In this document: piece after piece, positions 7,206 to 15,812 of the stretch
Layout of the letters: every line of letters begins with the position of its first letter
Numbering within the stretch: the first letter of the stretch is position 1
NCBI RefSeq assembly: GCF_000685095.1
Contig: NZ_BAYE01000006.1
Coordinates: 124,001-188,000, forward strand
Source of the DNA: Paraburkholderia caledonica NBRC 102488
GTDB lineage: Bacteria; Pseudomonadota; Gammaproteobacteria; Burkholderiales; Burkholderiaceae
Direction: 5' to 3'
DNA: 64,000 bases
Program-made: the position numbers and the translations under genes
The notes under the pieces: generated by a model
The model's database searches: none
Told to the model about the DNA's origin: nothing
What the model saw: only the letters and a program-made list of their open reading frames with translations

Positions 7206-8642
7206 ATGATGAAAACGATCGCTCTCAAAGTACTCACAAGCGCTCTAACGCTGGCGCTTGCCGCATGCGCCGTGCAGCCGGCGACGCACGCGGATCTGCC
7301 GCAGACGGTGAGCGCGCTCGCGCCGCAAGCGTGGAGCGTGGACGCGCCGCAAGACAGTGTGAGCGCCAACGTGTGGTGGGATCAGTTTGGCGACCCTGTC
7401 ATGCATCGGCTGGTCGAGTCGGTATTGACCGGCAATCTGGATGTGCAGGCGGCGGTGGAGCGCGTCAGGCAGGCGCAGGACCTGGTCACGCAGAATCGCG
7501 CTGCCTTGCTCCCCGAGTTGAATGCTGGTGCCACCGCGTCGTATTCGCGTCAAAACACACCGCCGCCGCTCGGATACGTGCGCCAGGCGGGTGCCGGACT
7601 CACGGCCAGCTGGGCGCCGGATGTATTCGGCGGGGAGCGTCTGGCCGTTCTGGCGGCGCAAGCACAAGTGTCGGGCCGGCAGTCGGCGTTGAACGAGGTA
7701 CGGCTTGCGCTCGCCGCCAATGCGGCAGCAGCCTATATCGATCTGCGTTGGGCTCAGGCGCAGCTGCAGATTCTGAACGAGAACGAGCAGATACGCGCTC
7801 GCGCGCTGAAGCTCACGCAACAGCGTCTGCATTACGGCCTGTCGTCACAACTCGACGTCGCGCGCGCGCAGAACCAGTTGCAGGACTTGCAGGCGCAGAT
7901 TCCACGCATGCAGACGGCCGTGCAGCATCAACTCAGTCTGATCGCGGTTTACTCGGGACGCACACCGGAGAGCGTGGATAACCTGTTGCTCGCCGATGCG
8001 CGCGACATTCCCGTGCCTGCACAACGTGTGCCGCAGGTGCTGCCATCAGAAGCATTGTTGCAGCGGCCCGACGTGCGCACCGCGTATGCCACCGTCGAGC
8101 GGCGCGCCGCGGAAGTGGGCGTCTCGAAGGCCGAGCGCTACCCCAAGTTCAGGTTGAATCTCGCTGATGGTTTGCTGGCCTCTTCGTACCTCGGACTGCC
8201 CACGCTGACCGACAACCTGTTTAGCGCAGCATTGAGCGCGACGAGCCCGATCTTCAACGCCGGCCGAATTACCGCAAATATCGATGCGAGCGAAAGCCGC
8301 ATGCGTGAATCGCAACTTGGCCTGCAGCAGGCGATGCTGCAAGCGTTAAAAGAGATCGAAGATACGCGCAGCGAGCTGGTAAATGGCGCTGTACAAGTCG
8401 AGCGCCTTGGAGGCGCGCTGGATGCGTCGAATCAAGCGTTGCGTTTGTCGAGTGACCTTTACAAAGGCGGTGCGTCCAGTTTCCTCGATGTCCTCGCTGC
8501 GCAGGAGGCGTACTTGCGCGACGCCGAATCGCTGAACCAGGCAAAGCGCGAGCATGCGCTTGCCGCCGTTGCCTTATATCGTTCGCTGGGCGGCGGCTGG
8601 GATGTTCCTGAAACGGTGACGGCAGTGTCGTCGAATAATTGA
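7206..8642 (+). CDS. NodT family outer-membrane efflux lipoprotein
   Basis: This 478-residue protein starts with a lipoprotein signal ending in LALAAC (Cys21) and contains two OEP (outer membrane efflux) repeats, about residues 70-250 and 270-460, rich in Ala/Gln/Leu helices. Segments such as VWWDQFGDPVM, LLQRPDVRTAYATVERRAAEVG and SPIFNAGRITANI are typical of NodT/OprM channels. It would form the TolC-like trimeric duct that completes the EmrAB-type pump. ATG codons lie at 7206 and 7209; the preceding GAGGA (7197-7201) suits either. It is the last gene of the operon. Confidence 0.92.
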   Translation: MMKTIALKVLTSALTLALAACAVQPATHADLPQTVSALAPQAWSVDAPQDSVSANVWWDQFGDPVMHRLVESVLTGNLDVQAAVERVRQAQDLVTQNRAALLPELNAGATASYSRQNTPPPLGYVRQAGAGLTASWAPDVFGGERLAVLAAQAQVSGRQSALNEVRLALAANAAAAYIDLRWAQAQLQILNENEQIRARALKLTQQRLHYGLSSQLDVARAQNQLQDLQAQIPRMQTAVQHQLSLIAVYSGRTPESVDNLLLADARDIPVPAQRVPQVLPSEALLQRPDVRTAYATVERRAAEVGVSKAERYPKFRLNLADGLLASSYLGLPTLTDNLFSAALSATSPIFNAGRITANIDASESRMRESQLGLQQAMLQALKEIEDTRSELVNGAVQVERLGGALDASNQALRLSSDLYKGGASSFLDVLAAQEAYLRDAESLNQAKREHALAAVALYRSLGGGWDVPETVTAVSSNN

Positions 8643-8723
8643 CCTGCTATGTGCCCGGTGCAATGCGGGTTGAGATCGTGCGGGCATGCGGAATGCGTGG
8701 CGAAAGTGCAGGCGGGAAGGCGG

Positions 8724-8751
8724 TTGGCTTACGCCTTCGTAACGATACAAT
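8724..8751 (+). promoter_or_regulatory. Candidate sigma-70 promoter of the DUF488 gene
   Basis: TTGGCT (8724-8729) and TACAAT (8746-8751) have 16 bp between them. A start near 8758 would give a leader of about 22 bases before the ATG at 8780, with GAGGA as ribosome binding site. Confidence 0.5.
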
Positions 8752-8779
8752 CCGATGACGCGACGAAGCCGACGAGGAC

Positions 8780-9328
8780 ATGATGGCACGGCCGTTCTTC
8801 ACAATTGGGCACTCCACGCGCACGCTGTCCGAACTGATTGATTTGCTAAATACTTCGGAGGTCGAAACATTAGTCGACGTGCGCAGCATTCCACGTTCTC
8901 GTACTAACCCGCAGTTCAACCGCGATACGCTGCCGGAGTCGCTGGCGCCAGCTCGTATCAAGTACCTGCATCTGGCGGAACTCGGAGGGCGTCGTGGCCG
9001 CCGCAAAGATGAGGGTCCGTCTCCGAACGGGTACTGGACCCACCCCGCGTTTCGAAACTATGCCGATTACGCCATGACGGACCCTTTTCAAAAGGGCCTG
9101 GCAGAACTTCGCGAACTCGGACATCGCAGGCGCTGCGCGATCATGTGCTCGGAGGCAGTGTGGTGGCGCTGTCACCGGCGCATCATTACGGACTATCTGC
9201 TGGTGCACGGTGAAACGGTAATGCACATCATGGATGCGCATCACGTGAATCCGGCGACTATCACGCCGGGTGCCAGCGTGCAGCCCGACGGTTTGCTCGT
9301 CTATCCGGCGCAGTCCGCTTCGCATTGA
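8780..9328 (+). CDS. DUF488 domain-containing protein
   Basis: This 182-residue protein matches the DUF488 family along its whole length: TIGHSTRTLSELIDLL at the N-terminus, VDVRSIPRSRTNPQFN, and a conserved Cys pair in MCSEAVWWRCHRRIITDYL (about residues 123-142). DUF488 proteins are widespread, small and cytoplasmic; the conserved Cys/His residues suggest metal or nucleic-acid binding, but no activity is established. ATG codons at 8780 and 8783 follow GAGGA. It stands alone, convergent with the ClC gene whose stop lies 17 bases away. Confidence 0.88.
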   Translation: MMARPFFTIGHSTRTLSELIDLLNTSEVETLVDVRSIPRSRTNPQFNRDTLPESLAPARIKYLHLAELGGRRGRRKDEGPSPNGYWTHPAFRNYADYAMTDPFQKGLAELRELGHRRRCAIMCSEAVWWRCHRRIITDYLLVHGETVMHIMDAHHVNPATITPGASVQPDGLLVYPAQSASH

Positions 9329-9344
9329 AGCGGACCGGTTTCAA

Positions 9345-11144
9345 TTAGCCCGCTTTGCCGATGGGCGCGAATCGCCGTTTGCCACGCGCCGGCGTCAGAC
9401 GGCGAAACCGCTCTTTCTTGTGCTCTTCTTCAAAGTGACTGAGCGACGGCTTGACGAGATCGCTGCGCGAGACGATGCCGACAAGACGCATCGACTTTGC
9501 ATCGGCTACAACGGGCAATCGCTCGAGGTCGTGCACTGCCAGTCTCGTCGCCACGAGACGGCAGGTCTCCGAGGGCAACGCGAACGTCAGTGAGCGCTGA
9601 GCGAAGACGTCCGCGACGCTCATGGCGGGCCGCAGGTTCGGGTCCTCGTCGCGAAACTGTTCGAGCAGCGCGCGATCGGCCACGCCGATTACCACGGCGC
9701 CACGCACCACCGGGTACGCGCGACGCGTCTGCTTTGCACCGAAGAATCTGTCGAGCGCCGTGCCGACCGTCATGTCGGCTTCGATTGATTCGACGGAGGT
9801 TGTCATCACCTCGTCCACGTGATGACGCTCAAGAGGGTCCACGCCGTATTCGCGGTAGATGTGATAGCCACGTCGCGCGATTTTTTCCGTCATGATCGAG
9901 CGGCGCATGGTGACCGTGGCAAAGCCGTGAGCGACTAGCGTAGCAGTGAGCAAAGGCAATAGCGCGTTGCTGTCGTGCGTGAGGCCGAACGCGAAGACGA
10001 TGGCGGTCAACGGCGCACCGAGTGTCGCGCCGAGCGTTGCCGCCATACAGACGAGCGGCCACAGTGCAGGTTGATTGCCGGGCAGCCAGTGTGAGAGAAC
10101 GGTGCCCAGTCCCGCACCGAGCATCAGCAGCGGGGCGAGCACGCCACCGGATGTACCCGACCCGAGCGCGACGACCCACATGATGGCTTTCACCGCGAGC
10201 AGCACGATGGCGATCTGCAATGCAATGTGTTGATGCAGGAGGTCGCCAATCACGTCATAACCTACGCCAAGTGCTCGCGGCTCGAGCCACCCGCCGATAC
10301 CCACTACGACGCCACCGAGTGCGGGCCACCACATCCAGTGGATTGGCAGCTTGCCGAACAGGTCTTCGGTTTTGTAAAGCGCGGCGGAAAGTCCCGACGC
10401 GAGCGCGCCGGACAAAAGCCCTGCAATCAGGCAAGAAAATAGCGACCACCCATCTGGCGCGGCTGTTTCGAGCGGAAACAATGGACCTGTGCCGAAGAAC
10501 GCCGCGCGAGCGAAACCGGCCACCGCGCAGGCCACGGCCACGGGCAGAAAACTGCGTGGCCGCCATTCGAAGAGCAGTAATTCCACGGCCAGCAGCACCG
10601 CCGCCACGGGCGTGCCGAACACGGCGGTCATGCCTGCTGCTGCGCCTGCCACGAGCAGCGTTTTCCGTTCCGCGGACGTGACTTTGAAGCATTGCGCAAT
10701 CAGCGAACCGAGCGCGCCGCCCGTCATGATGATGGGGCCCTCAGCGCCGAACGGACCGCCGCTGCCGATCACGATGCCTGACGACAACGGCTTGAGCACG
10801 GCCACTTTGGGCGACATCCGGCTTTTGCCGAACAGGATCGCCTCGATCGCCTCGGGAATGCCATGCCCGCGAATCTTTTCCGAGCCGAACCGCGCCATCA
10901 GTCCGACGATCAGTCCGCCGATTATCGGCACGCCAATGACCCAAACGCCAAGGCTGTTATGGGCGGGCGAACGTTCGACGAACGACAATGTGCCGAAGAA
11001 AAACAGGTTCGTGAACAGATGAATCAGGTTCAGCAACACGAAGGCTGCGAGCGTGCTGACTGCGCCGATGCAAGCGGCGAGCGCGAAAATGCCCGGCAGT
11101 CGCGCGTTGGCGGAGAAGTCCCGCTTGTGGGAGTCGGTGTTCAT
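9345..11144 (-). CDS. ClC family chloride channel/antiporter with CBS domains
   Basis: This 599-residue protein has a ClC membrane domain (about residues 15-430) and a cytoplasmic CBS pair (about 445-575). ClC motifs are clear: GHGIPEAIEA (equivalent to GSGIPE of E. coli ClcA, with His in place of the filter Ser), GAEGP with the gating Glu, FEWRP keeping the proton-pathway Glu, and GGVLAPLLMLGA. Keeping both Glu residues argues for H+/anion exchange rather than a passive channel. CBS pairs sense adenine nucleotides in related proteins. The ATG lies two bases after the stop of the upstream marR gene, so the pair forms an operon and ClC expression probably follows MarR control. Confidence 0.93.
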   Translation of the reverse strand: MNTDSHKRDFSANARLPGIFALAACIGAVSTLAAFVLLNLIHLFTNLFFFGTLSFVERSPAHNSLGVWVIGVPIIGGLIVGLMARFGSEKIRGHGIPEAIEAILFGKSRMSPKVAVLKPLSSGIVIGSGGPFGAEGPIIMTGGALGSLIAQCFKVTSAERKTLLVAGAAAGMTAVFGTPVAAVLLAVELLLFEWRPRSFLPVAVACAVAGFARAAFFGTGPLFPLETAAPDGWSLFSCLIAGLLSGALASGLSAALYKTEDLFGKLPIHWMWWPALGGVVVGIGGWLEPRALGVGYDVIGDLLHQHIALQIAIVLLAVKAIMWVVALGSGTSGGVLAPLLMLGAGLGTVLSHWLPGNQPALWPLVCMAATLGATLGAPLTAIVFAFGLTHDSNALLPLLTATLVAHGFATVTMRRSIMTEKIARRGYHIYREYGVDPLERHHVDEVMTTSVESIEADMTVGTALDRFFGAKQTRRAYPVVRGAVVIGVADRALLEQFRDEDPNLRPAMSVADVFAQRSLTFALPSETCRLVATRLAVHDLERLPVVADAKSMRLVGIVSRSDLVKPSLSHFEEEHKKERFRRLTPARGKRRFAPIGKAG

Positions 11145-11146
11145 GA

Positions 11147-11563
11147 TTAGTCGAGGTCGATCTGAGGAACCTGGAAGGCGCCCTTGAGCGATCTGAGCTC
11201 GGCGCGATGAAGCTCGGCAAGTCTCGCAAGCACTCTTTCGCCTGCTTTTTCAATGTGTACTTCAACCTGGCGGCGGTCGGTCTCGCTAGTTTGACGGCGC
11301 ACCAAATTGAGTGCTTCGCAGCGCGACACCAGCGCGACGACGCCATGATGCTGAGCCTGAAGCCGCTCCGCGAGTTCGCCGACAGTCGCCCAGTCGCGCT
11401 CTGGATATCCCTTGATATGCAGCAGCAACAGATACTGCAGCGGCGTAATGCCTTCGCTTTGCGCGGCCTGTTCCGAAAACCGTTCGAAGCGCCGCATCTG
11501 ATAGCGAAACTCCGACAGTTGCTCGAAGTCGGCTTTACGCAATCCTGGAGACCGTTCTTTCAT
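11147..11563 (-). CDS. MarR family regulator upstream of ClC
   Basis: This 138-residue MarR-like protein has an N-terminal helical dimerisation part (LSEFRYQMRRFERFSEQAA), a winged helix with ITPLQYLLLLHIKG and VGELAERLQAQHHGVVALV, and the wing QTSETDRRQVEVHI. It is distinct from the two paralogues at 3.5-4.4 kb. It is the first gene of an operon with the ClC transporter, two bases apart. A 19-bp inverted repeat at 11594-11612 covers its -10 region and probably serves autoregulation; a related site lies before the HPP gene. The ligand is unknown. Confidence 0.85.
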   Translation of the reverse strand: MKERSPGLRKADFEQLSEFRYQMRRFERFSEQAAQSEGITPLQYLLLLHIKGYPERDWATVGELAERLQAQHHGVVALVSRCEALNLVRRQTSETDRRQVEVHIEKAGERVLARLAELHRAELRSLKGAFQVPQIDLD

Positions 11564-11591
11564 TGCTCACCGCCGGTGTAGATAAGCAAAA

Positions 11592-11612
11592 ACTATATCA
11601 CGAAATGATGTA
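11592..11612 (-). promoter_or_regulatory. Promoter -10 and candidate operator of the marR-ClC operon
   Basis: On the plus strand TATATCA-CGAAA-TGATGTA (11594-11612) is an inverted repeat with 6 of 7 positions paired. On the minus strand it overlaps TATAGT (11597-11592), a good -10 box about 30 bases before the ATG. A repressor here would block the operon promoter. No strong -35 is visible. Confidence 0.5.
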
Positions 11613-11694
11613 ATTTTGAGGGCGCAACTCCCGCTTCAACGTTGCCCGTTGCGGTTTGGCGTGCAACCGCGCGCAGTGCGTTGCGGTGCTGCGA

Positions 11695-12861
11695 TCACGC
11701 GGCCTGCTGCGCCTTGACCACTGTCTGCCGATAGAGCCCGGATATGAGATCCACTTGCGTAATCATGCCGACCACGTGGCCAGCGGTATCCAGCACAGGA
11801 ATATGGTGGTGACCGTAGTTGGCGAACATCGGCACGAGGTCGGTAATCGGCGCATTGGTCCTGACGGTGCAGACGTCGGTGGTCATCACGCTGCCGACCG
11901 TTGGCGCACGCAGCGCATCGCCGCGCAGCCAGCCGTCTATGTACGCAATGAACGGCACGAACTGGCCGAAAATTCTTTTATCGACGAGATCTGCACGCGT
12001 GACTATGCCGATCAGGCTGTGGTCCGCGTCGATCACCGGAAGCGCTTTCACCTTGTTGCGTTTCAACAATGCCCACGCAGCGACCGCGCGGGTGCCCGCC
12101 GACACCGACACCACATGACGCGACATGATGTTCTCGCAGGTCAGTTCGTTGAAACTGCGTGAGAAGGCCTGAAGCTGAGTCTCGCGCAGCAGCGATTCCA
12201 GGTCGTCCGGGTCGATGTCGAGCATTTCGCTGCGGCGTTTGAGGACGGCCTCCAGATCGGCGCGTGTGAAGCCGGCGCGCGAGTCGGCGTCTGCAGTACT
12301 GCCTGCTGCGCCGCGCGACGCGCGTGCTGAATGCGGATAACGGTGGCCGGTGGCGGCGTGGTAGGCGATCGCGGCGGCCAGCAACGCGGCCGACTGTACC
12401 GCGATCGGTTCGAGCACGAACCGGTAGCCGAGCGCATGAATGGCCGGGCCCCCGAGCACGGCGGTCAACGCGACGGCGCCCGACGGCGGGTGCACGCAGC
12501 GAAGCGCGAACATACCGCAAATGGCAAGCGCGACAGCCACCGCGGCCGCCAGTGTGGGATCGACGATCACGTTCGCGCACGTCACGCCGATCGTCGCGGA
12601 AACGAGATTTCCGCCGATGATCGACCATGGCTGCGCGAGCGGACTCGCGGGTACAGCGAACAGCAGTACGGCGGAAGCGCCCATCGGCGCAACCAGCAGA
12701 GGAATGTTCGCGCCCGGTCCCGACAGCAGATACATCGAGCCGCCGGTGAATGCGATACCGAGCAGCGCACCCAGACATGAGCGCGCGCGCTCCTGCCATT
12801 TGACCGTGACCGGAACGGGAATAAAGCTGGAAAGCCAGCGCAGGACGATGGAGCGGGACAA
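11695..12861 (-). CDS. HPP family membrane protein with C-terminal CBS domains
   Basis: This 388-residue protein has an N-terminal HPP domain with four to five membrane segments (about residues 20-165), including the family signature RCVHPPSGAVAL, a linker of low complexity (about 170-190) and two CBS domains (about 245-300 and 320-380). HPP proteins have been linked to nitrite transport in cyanobacteria and plastids; the substrate here is not known. CBS domains suggest regulation by adenine nucleotides. It shares with the adjacent ClC the transporter-plus-CBS design and apparently also a promoter operator (12946-12966), which suggests joint regulation. Confidence 0.88.
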   Translation of the reverse strand: MSRSIVLRWLSSFIPVPVTVKWQERARSCLGALLGIAFTGGSMYLLSGPGANIPLLVAPMGASAVLLFAVPASPLAQPWSIIGGNLVSATIGVTCANVIVDPTLAAAVAVALAICGMFALRCVHPPSGAVALTAVLGGPAIHALGYRFVLEPIAVQSAALLAAAIAYHAATGHRYPHSARASRGAAGSTADADSRAGFTRADLEAVLKRRSEMLDIDPDDLESLLRETQLQAFSRSFNELTCENIMSRHVVSVSAGTRAVAAWALLKRNKVKALPVIDADHSLIGIVTRADLVDKRIFGQFVPFIAYIDGWLRGDALRAPTVGSVMTTDVCTVRTNAPITDLVPMFANYGHHHIPVLDTAGHVVGMITQVDLISGLYRQTVVKAQQAA

Positions 12862-12945
12862 GATGCGAACGAGGAGTTAGTCGATTGTACTGGGCTGCGA
12901 AGATACCCGCGAAAGCTGCGCCAACGCGAATACCGTGTGGTCATA

Positions 12946-12966
12946 ATTATATTTCAATATGATATA
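12946..12966 (-). promoter_or_regulatory. Promoter -10 and candidate MarR operator of the HPP gene
   Basis: TATATTTCAATATGATATA (12948-12966, plus strand) matches the marR-ClC operator at 14 of 19 positions. On the minus strand it overlaps a perfect TATAAT (12951-12946). The offset between repeat and -10 box is two bases, exactly as at 11592-11612. Confidence 0.45.
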
Positions 12967-13113
12967 AAACGTCGGCCGTGCCTAAGGGTGATGCGGGCGG
13001 CGAAGGGCATTCACGCAACAGGGCTCTTTGCGATTGGCGATCCGCTTGATCAGATTCCGCACTTCGCCAAAGAACTAATGTGGATCTGATTTCCGGCGAA
13101 AGAAACCAGCGGT

Positions 13114-14460
13114 TCAACGAATTTCGTGACCACCGTTCGCGCGTTCGACCTCGTTGACCCGATCAATAGCAGGATCGCGCGCATACATGTACGTCCGATT
13201 GAACGGATAGTCGCTGTGAGCCCATGGCATGCGGCCCGCGTGACCATCATCGGCTTTTACCGACTCTGCGGGGCGCGACGCGAGAATCTGGAATAGCGAC
13301 GTCCAGCCGCGCTCGAATCCCATTGCCGATCCGGCCAGATACAGCCGGTACGCGCGGATAATTTTCTCCGCGTCCTTGCCAAGCACTTGACGTGCTTGAT
13401 CGAGATGTGCTTCCAGTGCATCCGCCCAATGCCACAGCGTTCGTGCGTAATGCGGACGCAGGCATTCTGCGTCTACCGGCTCGAGATTGCCGCGCGTCAT
13501 CGCATTCATCATTACGCTTATGTGTACCAGTTGGCCGCCCGGAAAAATGTATCTGTCGATGAAGTCGCCCATACCGCCGCCGACTTCCGCGTTGTCGGCG
13601 CCGCCCGCAGTAATGCTGTGATTGATCATGAGACCGCCGGGTCTGAGCAGACGTCGCATCTTCGCAAAGTACGCCGGGAGGTTCGGCCGACCGACGTGCT
13701 CGCACATGCCGACCGACGCGATCTTGTCGAAGGGCGCGGATTCATCGACGTCCCGGTAGTCCTGCAGCAGCATCGTCACGCGGCCCTGAAGTCCCTTTTG
13801 CTCGATCAGTCGGTTGACGTACGCGTGCTGGTTCCTGGAAAGCGTAATGCCGGTCGCAGCAACCCCGTAGTGTTCGGCAGCCCACAGCAACAGCGCACCC
13901 CAACCCGCGCCGACGTCGAGAAAGCGCTCGCCGGAGCGCAACATGAGTTTCCTGCAGATGTGGTCGAGCTTGGCCTGCTGCGCGTCGGCGAGCGACATAT
14001 CCGGCGAGGAAAAGTAGGCGCATGAGTACACGCGCAGCGGATCGAGCCACAGCGCGTAAAAATCGTCGCAGACGTCGTAGTGATGCTGGATCTGAGCGGC
14101 GTCTTTGGCGCGGCTATGGTGCGTGCGCTCCCAGATCGCGCGGCGCGCGCGGCTCACGTGGTCCAGCAGCCATCCATGTGTTTCGTGTGTGGGATCGCTG
14201 CGCAGCAAAGCCGGCGCCGCTGCCATGAGGTCGTGCATGCTGCCGTCTATTTCCAGCCGGCCTTCCACGTAGTCTTCCGCGAGTCGCCCGATCGCGCCCT
14301 GAGTCAGATGCAAGAGCGCCCTCGTGTCGCGTATCTCGAACGACAGACGCGGCTCGCGCGCGCCGATGCGCTGACCGTCGGGCAGGGCCACAGAGCAGGG
14401 CAGCGGCATGCCGGCGATCTGCTGTTCCGCTGGCGAACGCAAAAGGCTCCAGAGCGTCAT
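13114..14460 (-). CDS. Cyclopropane-fatty-acyl-phospholipid synthase family SAM methyltransferase
   Basis: This 448-residue protein has an N-terminal CFA-specific region and a class I methyltransferase core with the SAM loop LDVGAGWGALLLWAAEHYG (about residues 185-205), TGITLSRNQHAY and YRDVDE. The flanking motifs YSCAYF, MCEHVG, INHSI and FIDRYIFPGG are those of Cfa enzymes, which methylenate double bonds of membrane phospholipid acyl chains. I chose the ATG at 14460, preceded on the minus strand by GGAG with suitable spacing, rather than a TTG at 14499. The leader carries a strong hairpin (14521-14540). Cfa paralogues acting on other lipids exist, so the exact substrate is open. Confidence 0.9.
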   Translation of the reverse strand: MTLWSLLRSPAEQQIAGMPLPCSVALPDGQRIGAREPRLSFEIRDTRALLHLTQGAIGRLAEDYVEGRLEIDGSMHDLMAAAPALLRSDPTHETHGWLLDHVSRARRAIWERTHHSRAKDAAQIQHHYDVCDDFYALWLDPLRVYSCAYFSSPDMSLADAQQAKLDHICRKLMLRSGERFLDVGAGWGALLLWAAEHYGVAATGITLSRNQHAYVNRLIEQKGLQGRVTMLLQDYRDVDESAPFDKIASVGMCEHVGRPNLPAYFAKMRRLLRPGGLMINHSITAGGADNAEVGGGMGDFIDRYIFPGGQLVHISVMMNAMTRGNLEPVDAECLRPHYARTLWHWADALEAHLDQARQVLGKDAEKIIRAYRLYLAGSAMGFERGWTSLFQILASRPAESVKADDGHAGRMPWAHSDYPFNRTYMYARDPAIDRVNEVERANGGHEIR

Positions 14461-14520
14461 GGCGTTGACTCCTTGCAACAACGTGGATGATTTCCTCAAG
14501 CATCATTCGTGCCGCAAGAA

Positions 14521-14540
14521 AGAACCCGCCGGCGGGTTCT
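14521..14540 (-). terminator. Terminator- or attenuator-like hairpin in the leader of the cfa-like gene
   Basis: AGAACCCGCCGGCGGGTTCT is a perfect palindrome. On the minus strand it is followed by TTCTTG, giving a Rho-independent terminator-like element 61 bases upstream of the cfa-like start. No gene that it would terminate is recognisable upstream on that strand, so attenuation or an operator role is possible. Confidence 0.45.
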
Positions 14541-14738
14541 GGCGTCGTCGCACCAGTGAAACAGTCATTACAGTTAGCTATCCGGAGCTTTTCCAGACTC
14601 GGCATACCGACGTGCGTCGAGGGTTTTCCATGAGAGTCGAATGCCCGCGAATCGACATTGCAGCGAGGCTCACCGCGCAAGTTCCGTCTGCTTCTACTAA
14701 TTGCCAAGCTTTCAGCGCAGTGACAGGATGCTTACATG

Positions 14739-14760
14739 ATGGCGCCAACGGGGGCGCCAT
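14739..14760 (+). other. Hairpin 22 bases before the binding-protein start
   Basis: ATGGCGCC (14739-14746) and GGCGCCAT (14753-14760) form a perfect 8-bp stem with a 6-base loop. There is no T run, so it is more likely a leader structure than a terminator. Confidence 0.4.
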
Positions 14761-14782
14761 AGAACCATACGTCCATAACATC

Positions 14783-15682
14783 ATGCAGCGCAGGAGCTTT
14801 GTACTCGCGGCGTTGAGCACGGCCGGCATGCTTGGCCGGCCGTATGCCGGGTCGTCTGCCGACTTCGACATCGTTCATCCGCGAATCCGCACCGGCGGTG
14901 AGGTTCATGCGGCATTTGCACTTGCAGTGCTGGACCTCGCGATGAGATCGGCAAAAGTCACCTATACGATTCGTCAGGCCGACGTGACCATGGAGCGCGG
15001 CCGCGCGCTGGCTGAGCTGGCCGACGGCGACTCCATTAATCTTCTTTGGACCAGCATGGACAGCCGGGCGGAAACCGGGCTGAACGTGGTCCACATTCCG
15101 GTGAACCGCGGCTTGATCGGCTATCGCGTGTTTGTGATAAGGAAAGACCGGCAGGCCGACTTCGACAAGGTCGACAACGTAGCAGATCTGCGCCGGTTGA
15201 CCGCGGGCCAGGGGCTCGACTGGGTCGACACGGAAGTTCTGCTCGACGCCGGCCTGAAAGTGGAGACGTCCAGCACGGACACGTTATTCGCAATGACGCG
15301 CGCGGGACGAATAGATTATTACCCGCGGGGCGTAATCGAGGCGTTCCCCGAAGTCGACGCGCGCAAGCAGGCGGAGCCAGACCTGACGGTCGAAAAACGG
15401 TTGCTGCTCAAGTACCGGTCGGATTTTCTCTTTTATGTGGCTCGTCATGATCCAAAGCTCGCTATAACAATAGAGCGCGGCTTCATGGCGGCTTACAAAG
15501 ACGGCTCATATATACGGCTCTTCGATTCGCACCCGTACATTCAGCACGCGCTGGCGCAAGCCAATTTGCGCGAGAGGAAGGTGATAGAACTGGACAACCG
15601 CTATCTGTCCGCGGCTGACCGAAAGATTCCAGAAGAGTATTGGGCGCAGTGGCCGGTGGCCGTGCGCGCGCGTGCGCCCTAG
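14783..15682 (+). CDS. Periplasmic substrate-binding protein, SBP family 3-like
   Basis: This 299-residue protein starts with MQRRSFVLAALSTAGMLG, a signal peptide with a twin-arginine-like RRSFV motif. The mature part resembles family 3 solute-binding proteins: an N-terminal lobe to about residue 115, a hinge around GLIGYRVFVIRK, and the segment GRIDYYPRGVIEAF. No permease or ATPase gene lies nearby; the following genes encode a membrane sensor kinase system. It may therefore be an orphan ABC binding protein or a ligand-presenting protein for the sensor. In-frame starts further upstream exist, but the signal peptide fixes ATG 14783 as the best choice. Confidence 0.75.
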   Translation: MQRRSFVLAALSTAGMLGRPYAGSSADFDIVHPRIRTGGEVHAAFALAVLDLAMRSAKVTYTIRQADVTMERGRALAELADGDSINLLWTSMDSRAETGLNVVHIPVNRGLIGYRVFVIRKDRQADFDKVDNVADLRRLTAGQGLDWVDTEVLLDAGLKVETSSTDTLFAMTRAGRIDYYPRGVIEAFPEVDARKQAEPDLTVEKRLLLKYRSDFLFYVARHDPKLAITIERGFMAAYKDGSYIRLFDSHPYIQHALAQANLRERKVIELDNRYLSAADRKIPEEYWAQWPVAVRARAP

Positions 15683-15812
15683 CGGGGAGAGAGGGAATGC
15701 CGCGTCGCTCGTGAGAACCGGCGAGCGGGGTCAGGATTTCCTTACCCCCGAATCAGGATACCCTTGACGGATCATCCGCGCTGTCTGACTGTTGCGCGAC
15801 GACTATCGTTCT

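Larger units (their letters stand above)
14461..14782. other. Divergent regulatory region between the cfa-like gene and binding-protein gene
   Basis: No convincing gene lies in these 322 bases. They hold the Shine-Dalgarno of the cfa-like gene, a perfect 20-bp palindrome at 14521-14540 and a second hairpin at 14739-14760 in the likely leader of the rightward gene. No clear -35/-10 pair could be assigned. Confidence 0.6.
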
